A DNA stretch of 64,000 nucleotides from Asanoa sp040676615. GTDB lineage: Bacteria; Actinomycetota; Actinomycetes; Mycobacteriales; Micromonosporaceae. Where the stretch lies: contig NZ_JBFAPI010000005.1 of NCBI RefSeq assembly GCF_040676615.1, forward strand, positions 310,001 through 374,000. Direction: 5' to 3'. Below the pieces are notes generated by a model, which ran no database searches, had not been told where the DNA came from, and saw only the letters and a list, made by a program, of their open reading frames with translations. Made by a program: the position numbers and the translations under genes. How positions within the stretch are numbered: position 1 is the first letter of the stretch; each line of letters begins with the position of its first letter. This document shows, in pieces, positions 17,581 through 26,227 of the stretch.

Positions 17581-18965
17581 GCCGGCACCCCCTGACGCCT
17601 CTGCGGGCCGGCGCCGACGGGACGCCCAGCCCTAATGTCTACAGTGGATGCACCGAGCGCGGCGTCGGCGGCGGTGTCGCCACTACGCACGGCACCCTCC
17701 ATAGTGGCCGGCCAACCGGTGTCCGTCCATGCTCCGGCGAGGAAAAGATCCGCGACCGGGGTGCGGGCCGGCAGACGGAACTCCTGCGAGCCCGGCGAGC
17801 CGCGGAACGTGGCGGTGCGTTCCCGGGTGACGAAGAAGTCGAGCACGGTCGCGTCGGCGAGCCCCGGGAACAGCGCCTCCAGGTCCGGGAACAGCAACTC
17901 GCGCAGCCGGGCGACCGGCAGGTCGACGAGCTCGGCGGCGGCCGACAGGGATACCGCCAGGTACTGCGCGCCGGGGCGCGACGCGGCCAGGCCGGACGGC
18001 TCGGTGCGGTCGAACACCCACTGGATCGGGGTGCCGACGCCGGCCACGAACGGCTCGGTCAGCACCGGGCGGTCGACCACCAGGTGCACGTTGACGATCG
18101 GCGAACTGCCCAGCTTCGCCGGCCCACCGCCGATGTCGGGGACCAGCTTGTGCGCCACGTGTGGCGGCAGCGCGAGCACCACCTGCTTGGCCAGGAACTC
18201 CTCGTCGTCGCGGACCCGCAGGGTGAAGCCGTTCGGGCCGGGCGAGACGGCGTCGACCCGGGTGCCGGGGCGCACGGTCGCGCCGGCCGCGGTCAGCGCC
18301 CGCTCGCCCGCGTCACTGTGCAGTTGCCGCAGCGGGACGCGGGACCAGCCGATGTCGGCCGCGTCGTTGTCGGTGAGCAACCCGACCTGGAACACCATCG
18401 CGGCCAGGGCCAGCGACGCCTCGTCGGCCGGCACGTTGAGCGTCGCGAGGCCGACCAGGTCCCACATCGCCGCCACGGTCTGCGCGTCCTGGCCCTGCTC
18501 GCGCAGCCAGTCGCCGAAGCTGCGCCGGTCGAGGGCCGGGTCGGTGCGGTCGAGCGCCTTCATCGCCAGCGCCGCGCGGGTGAACCGCAGCCGCTGCATC
18601 GGGTTGAGCAGGCCGTAGCCGAACAGGGCTCCGCCCAGGTGCAGCGGTGCCGGCAGGCCGTTGCGGCGCAGCCGGGCCGCGCCCACGCCGGGCTGCCGGA
18701 CCGGGATGTCGAGCCGGTCCTGCAAGTAGGTCTGCCCGGTGACGCCGAGCCGGTCGAGCAGCGTGCGGTAGGCGGTGCAGCAGCGCAGGAACACGTGCTG
18801 CCCGTTGTCGACGTCGAGGTCGCCGCGGCGGAACGAGTGGGTCAACCCGCCGAGCCAGGGCTTCGCCTCGAACAGGGTGACCGTGCGTCCCGCGTCGGCC
18901 AACCGCAGCGCGGCGGTGATGCCGGCGAGCCCGCCCCCGACCACCGCGACGTCCGAGCGGGTCAT
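17577..18965 (-). CDS. hpnE: Squalene-associated FAD-dependent desaturase HpnE
   Basis: The 462-residue flavoprotein, read from ATG 18965, opens with the dinucleotide fold VAVVGGGLAGITAALRLADA and an acidic strand end FEAKPWLGG, followed by a C-terminal FAD-closing segment LFLAGAWTDTGWPATMEGAV. HpnE reduces hydroxysqualene to squalene in the HpnC-HpnD-HpnE route. Size fits the family. It is coupled by ATGA overlaps to hpnD upstream and the polyprenyl synthase downstream. A longer frame extends through hpnD but is a shadow. Confidence 0.94.
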   Translation of the reverse strand: MTRSDVAVVGGGLAGITAALRLADAGRTVTLFEAKPWLGGLTHSFRRGDLDVDNGQHVFLRCCTAYRTLLDRLGVTGQTYLQDRLDIPVRQPGVGAARLRRNGLPAPLHLGGALFGYGLLNPMQRLRFTRAALAMKALDRTDPALDRRSFGDWLREQGQDAQTVAAMWDLVGLATLNVPADEASLALAAMVFQVGLLTDNDAADIGWSRVPLRQLHSDAGERALTAAGATVRPGTRVDAVSPGPNGFTLRVRDDEEFLAKQVVLALPPHVAHKLVPDIGGGPAKLGSSPIVNVHLVVDRPVLTEPFVAGVGTPIQWVFDRTEPSGLAASRPGAQYLAVSLSAAAELVDLPVARLRELLFPDLEALFPGLADATVLDFFVTRERTATFRGSPGSQEFRLPARTPVADLFLAGAWTDTGWPATMEGAVRSGDTAADAALGASTVDIRAGRPVGAGPQRRQGVPA

Positions 18966-19816
18966 GACACACCCGCCATCGCGCGGACCGCCACGGTCGC
19001 CTTCTGCCAGCCGGTAAGGGACAGCCGCCGGTCGTACACCAGCCTGGGGTCGGCGGCGATCTGCTCGAGCAGCCGGCGGTAGATGCCGGACATCGCGGCG
19101 GCGGAGGCGGCGCTGCGCCGGTCGAGCAGCGGCAGCAGGCGCAGGCCGCGCTCGTACCAGAGGCGCGCCCGCTCGGCCGCGAACGCGATGAACCTGGCCA
19201 GACCGCCGTCGCGGTCGACCAGGTTGCCCTTGGCGTCCAGGGAGAGCCGCACGCCGAACCGGTGCAGGTCTTCGCTGGGCAGGTAGATCCTGTTGTTGGT
19301 CAGGTCTTCGCGGATGTCGCGCAGGATGTTGACCTGCTGCAGCGCGATGCCCAGGGCGTCGGCGTACTCGCTGGCATGCGGGTCGGCCCGGGAGCCGAAG
19401 ATGCCCAGGCAGAGCCGGCCGACCGAGCCGGCGACGCACCGGCAGTAGCCGACCAACTGCTCGAAGGTGTCGTAGCGGGTGCCGGTCAGGTCCATCTGCA
19501 CGCCGTCGACCAACTCGCCGAACGCGCCGACCGGCAGCGGGAACCGCCGGGCCGTGTCGGCGACCGCGACCAGGACCGGGTCGTCGCTGCGGTCGATGTC
19601 GGACAGTTCGGCCTTGAGCCCGGCGAGCGCCGCCGTCTTGGCGGCCGGGGGCAGGTCGCCGTCGCCGATGTCGTCGATCCGGCGGGCCAGCGCGTAGACC
19701 GCGCACAGGCTGGTGCGCTTGGCCGGCGGCAGCAGCCGGATGCCGTAGTAGAAGTTGCGTGCCTCGGTGCGGGTGATGGTCTCGCAGGTCTCGTACGCGG
19801 TGGTCAGCGAGTTCAT
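18962..19816 (-). CDS. hpnD: Presqualene diphosphate synthase HpnD
   Basis: The 284-aa trans-isoprenyl diphosphate synthase condenses two farnesyl diphosphates into presqualene diphosphate. Both aspartate motifs are present: D48-D-I-G-D52 (RRIDDIGDGD) and D167-x3-D171 in NILRDIREDLTNNRIYLP. The extended RIYLP tail after the second motif is characteristic of HpnD. It overlaps hpnC (19813-19816) and hpnE by ATGA. Confidence 0.95.
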   Translation of the reverse strand: MNSLTTAYETCETITRTEARNFYYGIRLLPPAKRTSLCAVYALARRIDDIGDGDLPPAAKTAALAGLKAELSDIDRSDDPVLVAVADTARRFPLPVGAFGELVDGVQMDLTGTRYDTFEQLVGYCRCVAGSVGRLCLGIFGSRADPHASEYADALGIALQQVNILRDIREDLTNNRIYLPSEDLHRFGVRLSLDAKGNLVDRDGGLARFIAFAAERARLWYERGLRLLPLLDRRSAASAAAMSGIYRRLLEQIAADPRLVYDRRLSLTGWQKATVAVRAMAGVS

Positions 19817-20676
19817 CGCGACATCACCCCCGAGCCCAGCGTCGCGGCCACGGCCTGGGCCAGGACGTCGCGTTTCGACGGTCGTGGCGTGCGGGTCAGC
19901 ACGTCCCAGTCTGCCCGCCGCAGCGCGTAGAGGGTCGCCCGGCCGCCGGCGACGTAGCCGGTCACGGCCAGCCGGGCCCAGCCGCGGAGCAGCCGCAGCA
20001 GGGGCAGCCCCTGGTCGAGCAGGGTGCCGGCGCGGGCGGCCTCGAACGAGACCAACTTGCGGACCGCGGGGCTGGCCCTCGGCGCGTCGAGGTCGGTCGG
20101 GCGCACCTCGAACCGGTCGAGGTCTTCGAGGGGAAGGTAGATCCGGCCGTTGCGGCGGTCTTCGGCGACGTCCTGGCAGTGCTCGACGATCTGCAAGGCG
20201 GTGCAGATCCGGTCGGAGAGCAGCGCCCGCTCCGGGGTGTTCACCCCGAACACGGACAGCACGATGCGGCCGACCGGGTCGGCCGACAGCCGGCAGTAGG
20301 CGACCAGGTCGTCGAACGTGCCGTACGCCGCCCGCTCCTGGTCCTGCAGGTTGGCGGCGACCAGGTCGTGGAACGGCTGCGCGTCGAGGCGGCAGGCCTC
20401 CACCGTGTGCCGCAGCCGCTGTAGCACCGGGTGGCGTGGGGTGCCGCCGCCGAACAGGGCGTCGAGGTCTTCGTCGAACGCCCGCAGGGCGGGCCGGCGG
20501 TCGCCGTGACCCCGGTCGCCGAGGTCGTCGACGACCCGCGCGACGTCATAGACGGCGAGCAGGTGCTGCCGGTGCCGGCGCGGCAGGATCCGCAATGCCA
20601 CCGGGAAGTTCTCGGCCTGCTCCTTGGCGCGCAGGTATGCGTCGCCGGAGCCGGCCGGGTCAGGGAGGGAGGTCAT
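19813..20676 (-). CDS. hpnC: Hydroxysqualene synthase HpnC
   Basis: The 287-residue homologue of HpnD converts presqualene diphosphate to hydroxysqualene. Motifs are D50-D-L-G-D54 (RVVDDLGDRG) and the second cluster HCQDVAEDRRNGRIYLP. ATG 20676 is chosen because family homology starts just after it (AENFPVALRILP). In-frame ATGs at 20742 and 20784 would add an unconserved Val/Ala-rich stretch, and none has a strong ribosome site. As first gene of the operon its promoter should lie in 20677-20880. Confidence 0.93.
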   Translation of the reverse strand: MTSLPDPAGSGDAYLRAKEQAENFPVALRILPRRHRQHLLAVYDVARVVDDLGDRGHGDRRPALRAFDEDLDALFGGGTPRHPVLQRLRHTVEACRLDAQPFHDLVAANLQDQERAAYGTFDDLVAYCRLSADPVGRIVLSVFGVNTPERALLSDRICTALQIVEHCQDVAEDRRNGRIYLPLEDLDRFEVRPTDLDAPRASPAVRKLVSFEAARAGTLLDQGLPLLRLLRGWARLAVTGYVAGGRATLYALRRADWDVLTRTPRPSKRDVLAQAVAATLGSGVMSR

Positions 20677-20881
20677 GTCCGCAATGCTGCCTGGTGCGGC
20701 GTCGGCTTCGCGCCCGGCCAGGTTGGACTCGACGACCATGACGGCCGCGACCTCGCTCGATTGATCCCCCTGTATCGAGCCCATCTCTTGGTGCTGCCCC
20801 CTTCGTCCGCGGCGCTCAGGGCCACGCGCGGCGACCTATCGATCGGACTCGTATCGCCGGCCCGTGGTTCTGGTGCGCCGG

Positions 20882-23008
20882 TTAGCTCACATCTTTACGG
20901 ACAGGTATGCCTTCATCGCGGAAAACAGGCCAGAATGGTCCAAATTCCTCGCTGGATCGAGTTCGTGGACGCGCTCCCGCCGCGCCGGTTCGCTGTGACA
21001 GCTCGTCGATGACCGCCACCATCGCGATGGCGACCCGATGCGCGTCCGCGCCGAGCGCGGGATCCGCGCTGATCCCGATGTCGAGGCACTGGTCCCAGCC
21101 GATGATGCCGACGGCCAGCGGTGCCCCTGGTGCCAGTGGGACCACCGGGTGCACCCAGTGCACGTCGCCGCCGGCCAGGCGGTAGGCCCCGGTCGGGCCG
21201 ACCATGTTGGAAACGATCGCCTCGAAGAAGCGCTTCCCGTAAACCACCCGGGCAAACCAGCGCTGTGCGGGCGCCGGCAGGGCACCGGTGGCGGTGCCGA
21301 TGATGAACCGCCCGCCCATCGCCCGGGTGCCGCTGCGCAGCCGGCCGCTGCGCCGCGCGGTCTCCCTGAGCCGGTCGACCTCGTCGTCGGGGCCCAGCGG
21401 CAGGTCCATCAGCACGGCCGCGGTGACGTTGCCGGCCGACTGGTCGGTGGGGGAGCGCATCGTCAGCGGGACGCTGACCCGCAGGTCACCGCTCATCGGC
21501 AGGACCCGCTTGAGCGCGCCCGCGCTGGCCGACAGCAGCACGTCGCTGACGTGCACGCCATAGGCCTTGGCCAGCTCGCGGGCGACCGAGGTGGGCACCC
21601 GTGACATGCCGTAGTCGCGGTCGCGCGGCGACCCCGAGGGCAGCCGGCGCTTGGCGACGCCGTCACCGGCGAGTTGCGCCACGCCAGTCAGCACCGCCCC
21701 GATCCGCTTGAACAGCCCGAGTCGGGGCAGGTCGGCGCCGGCCGGGTCGGGCAGCGGCTCGAACAGCCGGGTCGCGGTGAAGATGGTCGCCATCCCGTCG
21801 GAGACCACGTGGTGCACGGTCAGCACCACGACCACCTCGCCGGGCACGGCGCCGGTGACCGTGTAGAAGCGCCATAGCGGCCGGTCCCGGGGCAGCGGCG
21901 TGCGCTGCAGGTCGGCCACGAACGCCTCCAGCGCGGCCGGCCCGCCCGGCTGGCCGTCGGCCCCGCTGAGGTCCTTGACCGGCAGGTGCCAGTCCCAGTC
22001 GATCTCGCCGGCCGGCTCCCAGCGCGGTCGCCGCCAGAACGAGCCCTCGGCCACCCGGTGCCGGAACCGCGGCATCCGGTCGAGATTGGCTCGAAAGCGG
22101 CTGAGCAGGGCGGCTCGGAAGGCCGCGCCGCCGCGCTCGTCGTGCATCACGATCACGCCGCCGACGTGTTGCGCGTCGCCGGTGACCGTCTCCGCGTGCA
22201 GGAAGAAGGCGTCGGCGGGGGCGAGCCTTGGCCGCCGGGTGTTCGGCTTGTCGGTGACCAGCGCCATCAGGCCGAACGAGGCGAGCACGACCAGGGCGCC
22301 GCCGACGGCGTCGAGCAGGTAGTGGTTGGCCGTCGCCATGATCACGAACGTGGTGTTGGCGACCAGCAGGGCGCACAGTGCCTTCACCCACCAGCGGCCG
22401 GCGAAGATCGAGCTGACCACGACGCTGACCCAGAGCGCCCACGCGACGTGCAGCGACGGCATGGCCGCCAGGTGGTTGGCGTCGGCGGTCAGCGGCGAGC
22501 CCCACGAGCCGAACGTGCCGCCGACCGTCACCGTGTCGACGTAGCCCTGGCCGGGCAGCAGCCGCGGCGGCGCCGCCGGGTAGATCGCGAAGATCGAGAT
22601 GCCGATCAGGTTGATCAGGGCGAACGAGCTCCGTGCCCAGCGGTACCAGGGCGACCCGCGGAAGTAGAGCAGCGCCAGCAGGCCGAACGAGGTGACCACG
22701 TAGGTGAACGCGTAGTCGTAGTTGGCCAACACGGACAGCGCGTCGCGGGGCACCAGCCAGGCGTTGAGCGTGCGCTCGACGTCGATGTGCAGGAACCGTT
22801 CGAGGTCGAGCAGGTCGCGACCGTGCGACAGGGCCAACCCCTCGCGGAACGGTCCACCCCCACGGGAGATGCCCGCGTAGAGCACGACCACTGCCAGATA
22901 CAGCACAAGCTCGCGCCGAAGCGCGGGGCGCGGGCGATTGGCGCGCACGTCAGCTGCGCCGTCCGGGCTCCCCCATGCGGGCGGCTCAGGCCCCTTCTTC
23001 AGGTGCAC
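20882..23008 (-). CDS. Fusion of PAP2-type phosphatase and WS/DGAT acyltransferase
   Basis: The 708-aa protein is read from GTG 23008. Residues about 30-250 are a six-helix PAP2-family domain, with SLHVAWALW and NHYLLDAVGG carrying the two catalytic histidines, as in inositolphosphotransferase/Aur1-like enzymes. Residues about 255-700 are a wax ester synthase/diacylglycerol acyltransferase, with active site HHVVSDG and a SNMVGPTG motif near the C-terminus. PAP2 makes diacylglycerol or exchanges head groups and WS/DGAT acylates it, so one polypeptide could dephosphorylate phosphatidate and store the product as triacylglycerol at the membrane; that coupling is inference. Its neighbour is the hopanoid operon in the same orientation. 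Confidence 0.88.
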   Translation of the reverse strand: MHLKKGPEPPAWGSPDGAADVRANRPRPALRRELVLYLAVVVLYAGISRGGGPFREGLALSHGRDLLDLERFLHIDVERTLNAWLVPRDALSVLANYDYAFTYVVTSFGLLALLYFRGSPWYRWARSSFALINLIGISIFAIYPAAPPRLLPGQGYVDTVTVGGTFGSWGSPLTADANHLAAMPSLHVAWALWVSVVVSSIFAGRWWVKALCALLVANTTFVIMATANHYLLDAVGGALVVLASFGLMALVTDKPNTRRPRLAPADAFFLHAETVTGDAQHVGGVIVMHDERGGAAFRAALLSRFRANLDRMPRFRHRVAEGSFWRRPRWEPAGEIDWDWHLPVKDLSGADGQPGGPAALEAFVADLQRTPLPRDRPLWRFYTVTGAVPGEVVVVLTVHHVVSDGMATIFTATRLFEPLPDPAGADLPRLGLFKRIGAVLTGVAQLAGDGVAKRRLPSGSPRDRDYGMSRVPTSVARELAKAYGVHVSDVLLSASAGALKRVLPMSGDLRVSVPLTMRSPTDQSAGNVTAAVLMDLPLGPDDEVDRLRETARRSGRLRSGTRAMGGRFIIGTATGALPAPAQRWFARVVYGKRFFEAIVSNMVGPTGAYRLAGGDVHWVHPVVPLAPGAPLAVGIIGWDQCLDIGISADPALGADAHRVAIAMVAVIDELSQRTGAAGARPRTRSSEEFGPFWPVFRDEGIPVRKDVS

Positions 23009-23077
23009 ACTTCCAGGTTGCGTCGCCGCCCCCGTTTCCGTGCGAAAACGCCAAGCTCTGCTGGTGCTTCCGCCCGG

Positions 23078-24037
23078 TTAGTGGCTCGTTTGGGGTGTTG
23101 GGCCGGGCGAGTGTCCGGTCCGCGCCCCGGTGTCATCTTGCCGGTCGTCGCGCACGCTCGGGGAGTGCGCGAGGCCGATCGCTCCCGCCGATATCAACAC
23201 GGCGGCGATCAACAGTGCTGTGAGCTGCGTCGCAGTTTGCGGAAGTGTGACGTTGAACGCAAAGATACCGATCAGGTAGCTTGCCACCGGATTGGTGATG
23301 TTCATCGCGGCGACCGCGGGAGGTAACGAACCGGCCGCGAACGCGCCCTGTTCCAGGAGCAGGCCGGTGATCGTCGCGATGGCCAGCGCGTAGCCCGGCC
23401 AGTCGGTCGCGGTCGCGGCGATGCCGCGGTTGACCAGGTCGCTGACGGTCAGGCTGAGCGCCAGCGCGCTGTAGGCGAAGCACAGCCCGGCCGCGATGGC
23501 GATCAGGAACGAGTGCTGCGCCGGCCTGCGGCCGGTGGCCAGGGCGATGATCAGCACCACGGCGACGGCGGTGACCAGGCCGGCCAGGATGGCCCAGCCG
23601 CGGTTGGCCTCGTCGGCCCGCGGTGCCACGCCGCGCACGCTGAGGAACAGCGCGAGGCCGCCGCAGATCACGCCGGCCGAGACCAGGTCGCGCCAGTCCG
23701 GCCGCATGCGCCGCAGCCGTAACGAGAGCGGGAGCGCGAACAGCAGTTGGGTGACCAGCAGCGGCTGCACCAGGGCCACCGAGCCGAAATGCAGCGCGGC
23801 CGCCTGGGCGCCGAAGCCGAGCAGGTTGCAGCACCAGCCGATCACCCAGAGCGGGCTGTGGAACAGCCGCCGGATCAGGCGGACCAGGGAGACCACCACG
23901 ACGCCGTGCTTGGGCGTGCCCGCCTCGCCCGGGTGGGCCGGTGCGTAGTCCGTCTCGCGTGCCGCGTGTTGCTGGAGAGCGGCCGACGTGCCGAAGAGTA
24001 ATGCCCCTAGCAGCGCGAAACAGATCGCCCAGCCCAC
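23078..24037 (-). CDS. DMT-family transporter-like membrane protein
   Basis: The 319-residue protein starts at GTG 24037 after an AAAGGTTGAG site. About nine to ten hydrophobic segments are visible (MGWAICFALLGALLFGTSAA, VALVQPLLVTQLLFALPL, LVTAVAVVLIIALAT, ITGLLLEQGAFAAGSLPPAV, LTALLIAAVLISAGAIGLA). The layout matches DMT/EamA-like permeases of the actinobacterial DMT-type (NIPA-like) group. Substrate unknown. The hydrophilic C-terminal tail carries several Asp/Arg. It lies 69 bp upstream of the PAP2-WS/DGAT gene on the same strand. Confidence 0.75.
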   Translation of the reverse strand: MGWAICFALLGALLFGTSAALQQHAARETDYAPAHPGEAGTPKHGVVVVSLVRLIRRLFHSPLWVIGWCCNLLGFGAQAAALHFGSVALVQPLLVTQLLFALPLSLRLRRMRPDWRDLVSAGVICGGLALFLSVRGVAPRADEANRGWAILAGLVTAVAVVLIIALATGRRPAQHSFLIAIAAGLCFAYSALALSLTVSDLVNRGIAATATDWPGYALAIATITGLLLEQGAFAAGSLPPAVAAMNITNPVASYLIGIFAFNVTLPQTATQLTALLIAAVLISAGAIGLAHSPSVRDDRQDDTGARTGHSPGPTPQTSH

Positions 24038-24073
24038 ACGCTCAACCTTTACACAGCATCGACCGCAATCTCG

Positions 24074-24832
24074 TCAACTGCCGCCGAACCGGCTGGCCAG
24101 GGCACGGTAGACGCCCGGGACGGCGCCGCGGACGGCCACCGGCAGGCGCAGCCAGCCGGGCCGGTAGAGCTCGGCGCCGCCGGCCGCGATCAACCGGACC
24201 AGGTCGCGCCCGACGGGACCGGGATCGATCGGAGCCGGCCGCTGCCGCCCGTACGGCCGCCCCCGGCGCTCGAAGAACCGCGTGTCGACCACCCCGGGCA
24301 CCAGCACACCCACCTCGACGCCGGTGGACCGCACCTCCAGCCGCAGGCTCTCGGCGAACCCGTCCAGCCCGGCCTTGGTGGCCGCGTAGACCGCCTCACC
24401 GGCCACCCCGGTCCGGCCGGCGATCGACGTCACGTACGCGAGGTATCCGGCACCGCGTTCCCGCATGCCCGGCAGCAGTGCCCGGGTCAGCGCGATCGGT
24501 GCGGCCAGGTTGACCGCCAGCAGCCGCTCGATGTCGGCCTCGGCCATCTCCTCGAACGGCCCGGCCCACCCCGCACCGGCGTTGGCGACCAGGATGTCGA
24601 CCCGCCCGCTGCGGTCCAGGGCGGCCCGGCCCAGCTTCTCCGCCTCGCCCGCCGTGCCCAGGTCGGCGACCAGGGCGTGGCCGTCCAGCCGCGCGGCCAA
24701 CGCCTCCAGGGCCGGCCGGTCGCGGCCGTGCACGATGACGTTGGCGCCCTCGGCCGCCAGGGCGAGCGCGGTCGCCCGGCCGATGCCCGAGGACGCGCCG
24801 GTGACGAGTGCGACGGAGCCGGAAATCCGCAT
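24074..24832 (-). CDS. Short-chain dehydrogenase/reductase
   Basis: The 252-aa classical SDR has the cofactor motif TGASSGIGRA near residue 11, NAGAGWAG (NAG motif), catalytic S-Y-K as TSIAGRTGVAGEAVYAATKAG with Y and K spaced by YxxxK, and the PG segment VLVPGVVDT. ATG 24832 is preferred; a GTG one codon upstream is equally possible. It oxidises or reduces an unknown alcohol/ketone. It is divergent from the FAD oxidoreductase at 24943 across 110 bp. Confidence 0.92.
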   Translation of the reverse strand: MRISGSVALVTGASSGIGRATALALAAEGANVIVHGRDRPALEALAARLDGHALVADLGTAGEAEKLGRAALDRSGRVDILVANAGAGWAGPFEEMAEADIERLLAVNLAAPIALTRALLPGMRERGAGYLAYVTSIAGRTGVAGEAVYAATKAGLDGFAESLRLEVRSTGVEVGVLVPGVVDTRFFERRGRPYGRQRPAPIDPGPVGRDLVRLIAAGGAELYRPGWLRLPVAVRGAVPGVYRALASRFGGS

Positions 24833-24942
24833 CACACCATCTTCGGGTACGCGGCCGCCTGCCGGACGGAAACGCTGCGCGGCCGGTCCGGTCCCGGTAA
24901 GCTGCCGTTGCGTCGATTGACTGCGTCGATCCAGGGAGACCG

Positions 24943-26181
24943 ATGCCCGCCGACCTGCCCGCCTCCGCCGACGTGGTGATCGTCGGCGGTGGCCTCGCGG
25001 GGCTGGCCGCGGCCCGCCGGCTGGACCGCGCCGGCCTCGACTGGGTGCTGCTGGAGTCGGCGGACCGGCTCGGCGGCCGGGTCGCCACCGACCTCGTCGA
25101 CGGCTACCGCCTCGACCGCGGTTTCCAGGTGCTCAACACCGCCTACCCGCGGCTGGCCGCGCTGGTCGACCTGGCCGCCCTCGACCTGTGCTTCTTCACA
25201 CCCGGCGTGCTCGTGCGGCGCGGCCCCGACCTCGTGCGGCTGGCCGCGTCACTGCGCCCGGGCGTGCTCGGCGCCTCGCTGGGCGCGGCCAGCCGGCTCG
25301 GTTCCCGCCTCGACCTGGTGCGGTTCGCCGCGCTGGTGGCCCGCTACGCCTCGCTGCCGCCGGCCCGGCTGCTCGATGCCCCGGAGACCACCACCGAGGC
25401 GGCGCTGCGCCAGGCCGGGCTGTCCCACGACTTCATCGAGGAACTCGTCCGGCCGTTCCTCTCCGGTGTGTTCGCCGACCGCTCGCTGGAGACGTCCAGC
25501 CACGTGCTCGCGATGATCGTGCGGTCGTTCGCCCGCGGCCGGATCGCGGTGCCGGCGACCGGGATGGCCGCGCTGCCGGCCGCCGTCGCCGCGCCGCTGC
25601 CCACCGACCGGGTGCACCTGTCGGCTCCGGTCGCGGCCGTCGCGCCCGGCACGGTGACGCCGGCCGGCGGCCCGACCGTGCGCTGCCGGGCCGTGCTGGT
25701 CGCGGCGGCCACGACCTTGCTGCCGGCCGTGCCGATGCCCCGGATGCACGCGCTGACCACCTACTACCACGGCACTGCCGAGCCGCCGCTGGACGAACCG
25801 ACGCTGGTGCTCGACGGAGACCGCCGGGAGATCGTGGCCAACACGGTGGTCATGTCGGCGGCGGCGGCCGGCTACGCGCCGGCCGGCCGCTCGCTGGTGG
25901 CCACCTCGGTGGTCGGCCCGGCCGCCCCGCCGGAGCCGGTGGTCCGCGCCGAGTTGGCCCGCCTCTACGGCCGCGAGGCCACGGGCTGGACCCACCTGAC
26001 GACGGTGTCGATCCCGGCGGCGCTGCCGGCCGCGCCGCCGCCGCAGGGCCGGCTGCGGCTACCCGTCTCGCTCGGCGACGGCCTCTTCGTCGCCGGTGAC
26101 CACCGCGACAGCCCGTCGACCCAGGGCGCGCTGGCTAGCGGCTGGCGCGCCGCCGGCGCCGTCGTGCGCGCCCTGCGCTAG
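24943..26181 (+). CDS. FAD-dependent amine oxidase/phytoene desaturase-like oxidoreductase
   Basis: The 412-residue flavoprotein has an N-terminal ADVVIVGGGLAGLAAARRL fold, the ESADRLGGRVATD second FAD motif and a C-terminal GDGLFVAGDHRDSPSTQGAL segment that contacts FAD. This architecture is shared by protoporphyrinogen oxidases, amine oxidases and carotenoid desaturases; nothing fixes the substrate. Size is close to the family minimum. No carotenoid genes are nearby, so a desaturase role is not favoured. It converges on the STAND operon. Confidence 0.85.
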   Translation: MPADLPASADVVIVGGGLAGLAAARRLDRAGLDWVLLESADRLGGRVATDLVDGYRLDRGFQVLNTAYPRLAALVDLAALDLCFFTPGVLVRRGPDLVRLAASLRPGVLGASLGAASRLGSRLDLVRFAALVARYASLPPARLLDAPETTTEAALRQAGLSHDFIEELVRPFLSGVFADRSLETSSHVLAMIVRSFARGRIAVPATGMAALPAAVAAPLPTDRVHLSAPVAAVAPGTVTPAGGPTVRCRAVLVAAATTLLPAVPMPRMHALTTYYHGTAEPPLDEPTLVLDGDRREIVANTVVMSAAAAGYAPAGRSLVATSVVGPAAPPEPVVRAELARLYGREATGWTHLTTVSIPAALPAAPPPQGRLRLPVSLGDGLFVAGDHRDSPSTQGALASGWRAAGAVVRALR

Positions 26182-26227
26182 GCGTGTCCAGGCGGCACCT
26201 GGGCCCGTCGCAGGCCGCGATGCCGGC

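Noticed and set aside
20677..20784. Longer HpnC starting at 20784
   Set aside because: The additional 36 residues lack conservation with the HpnC family and have no better ribosome site; start 20676 is preferred.
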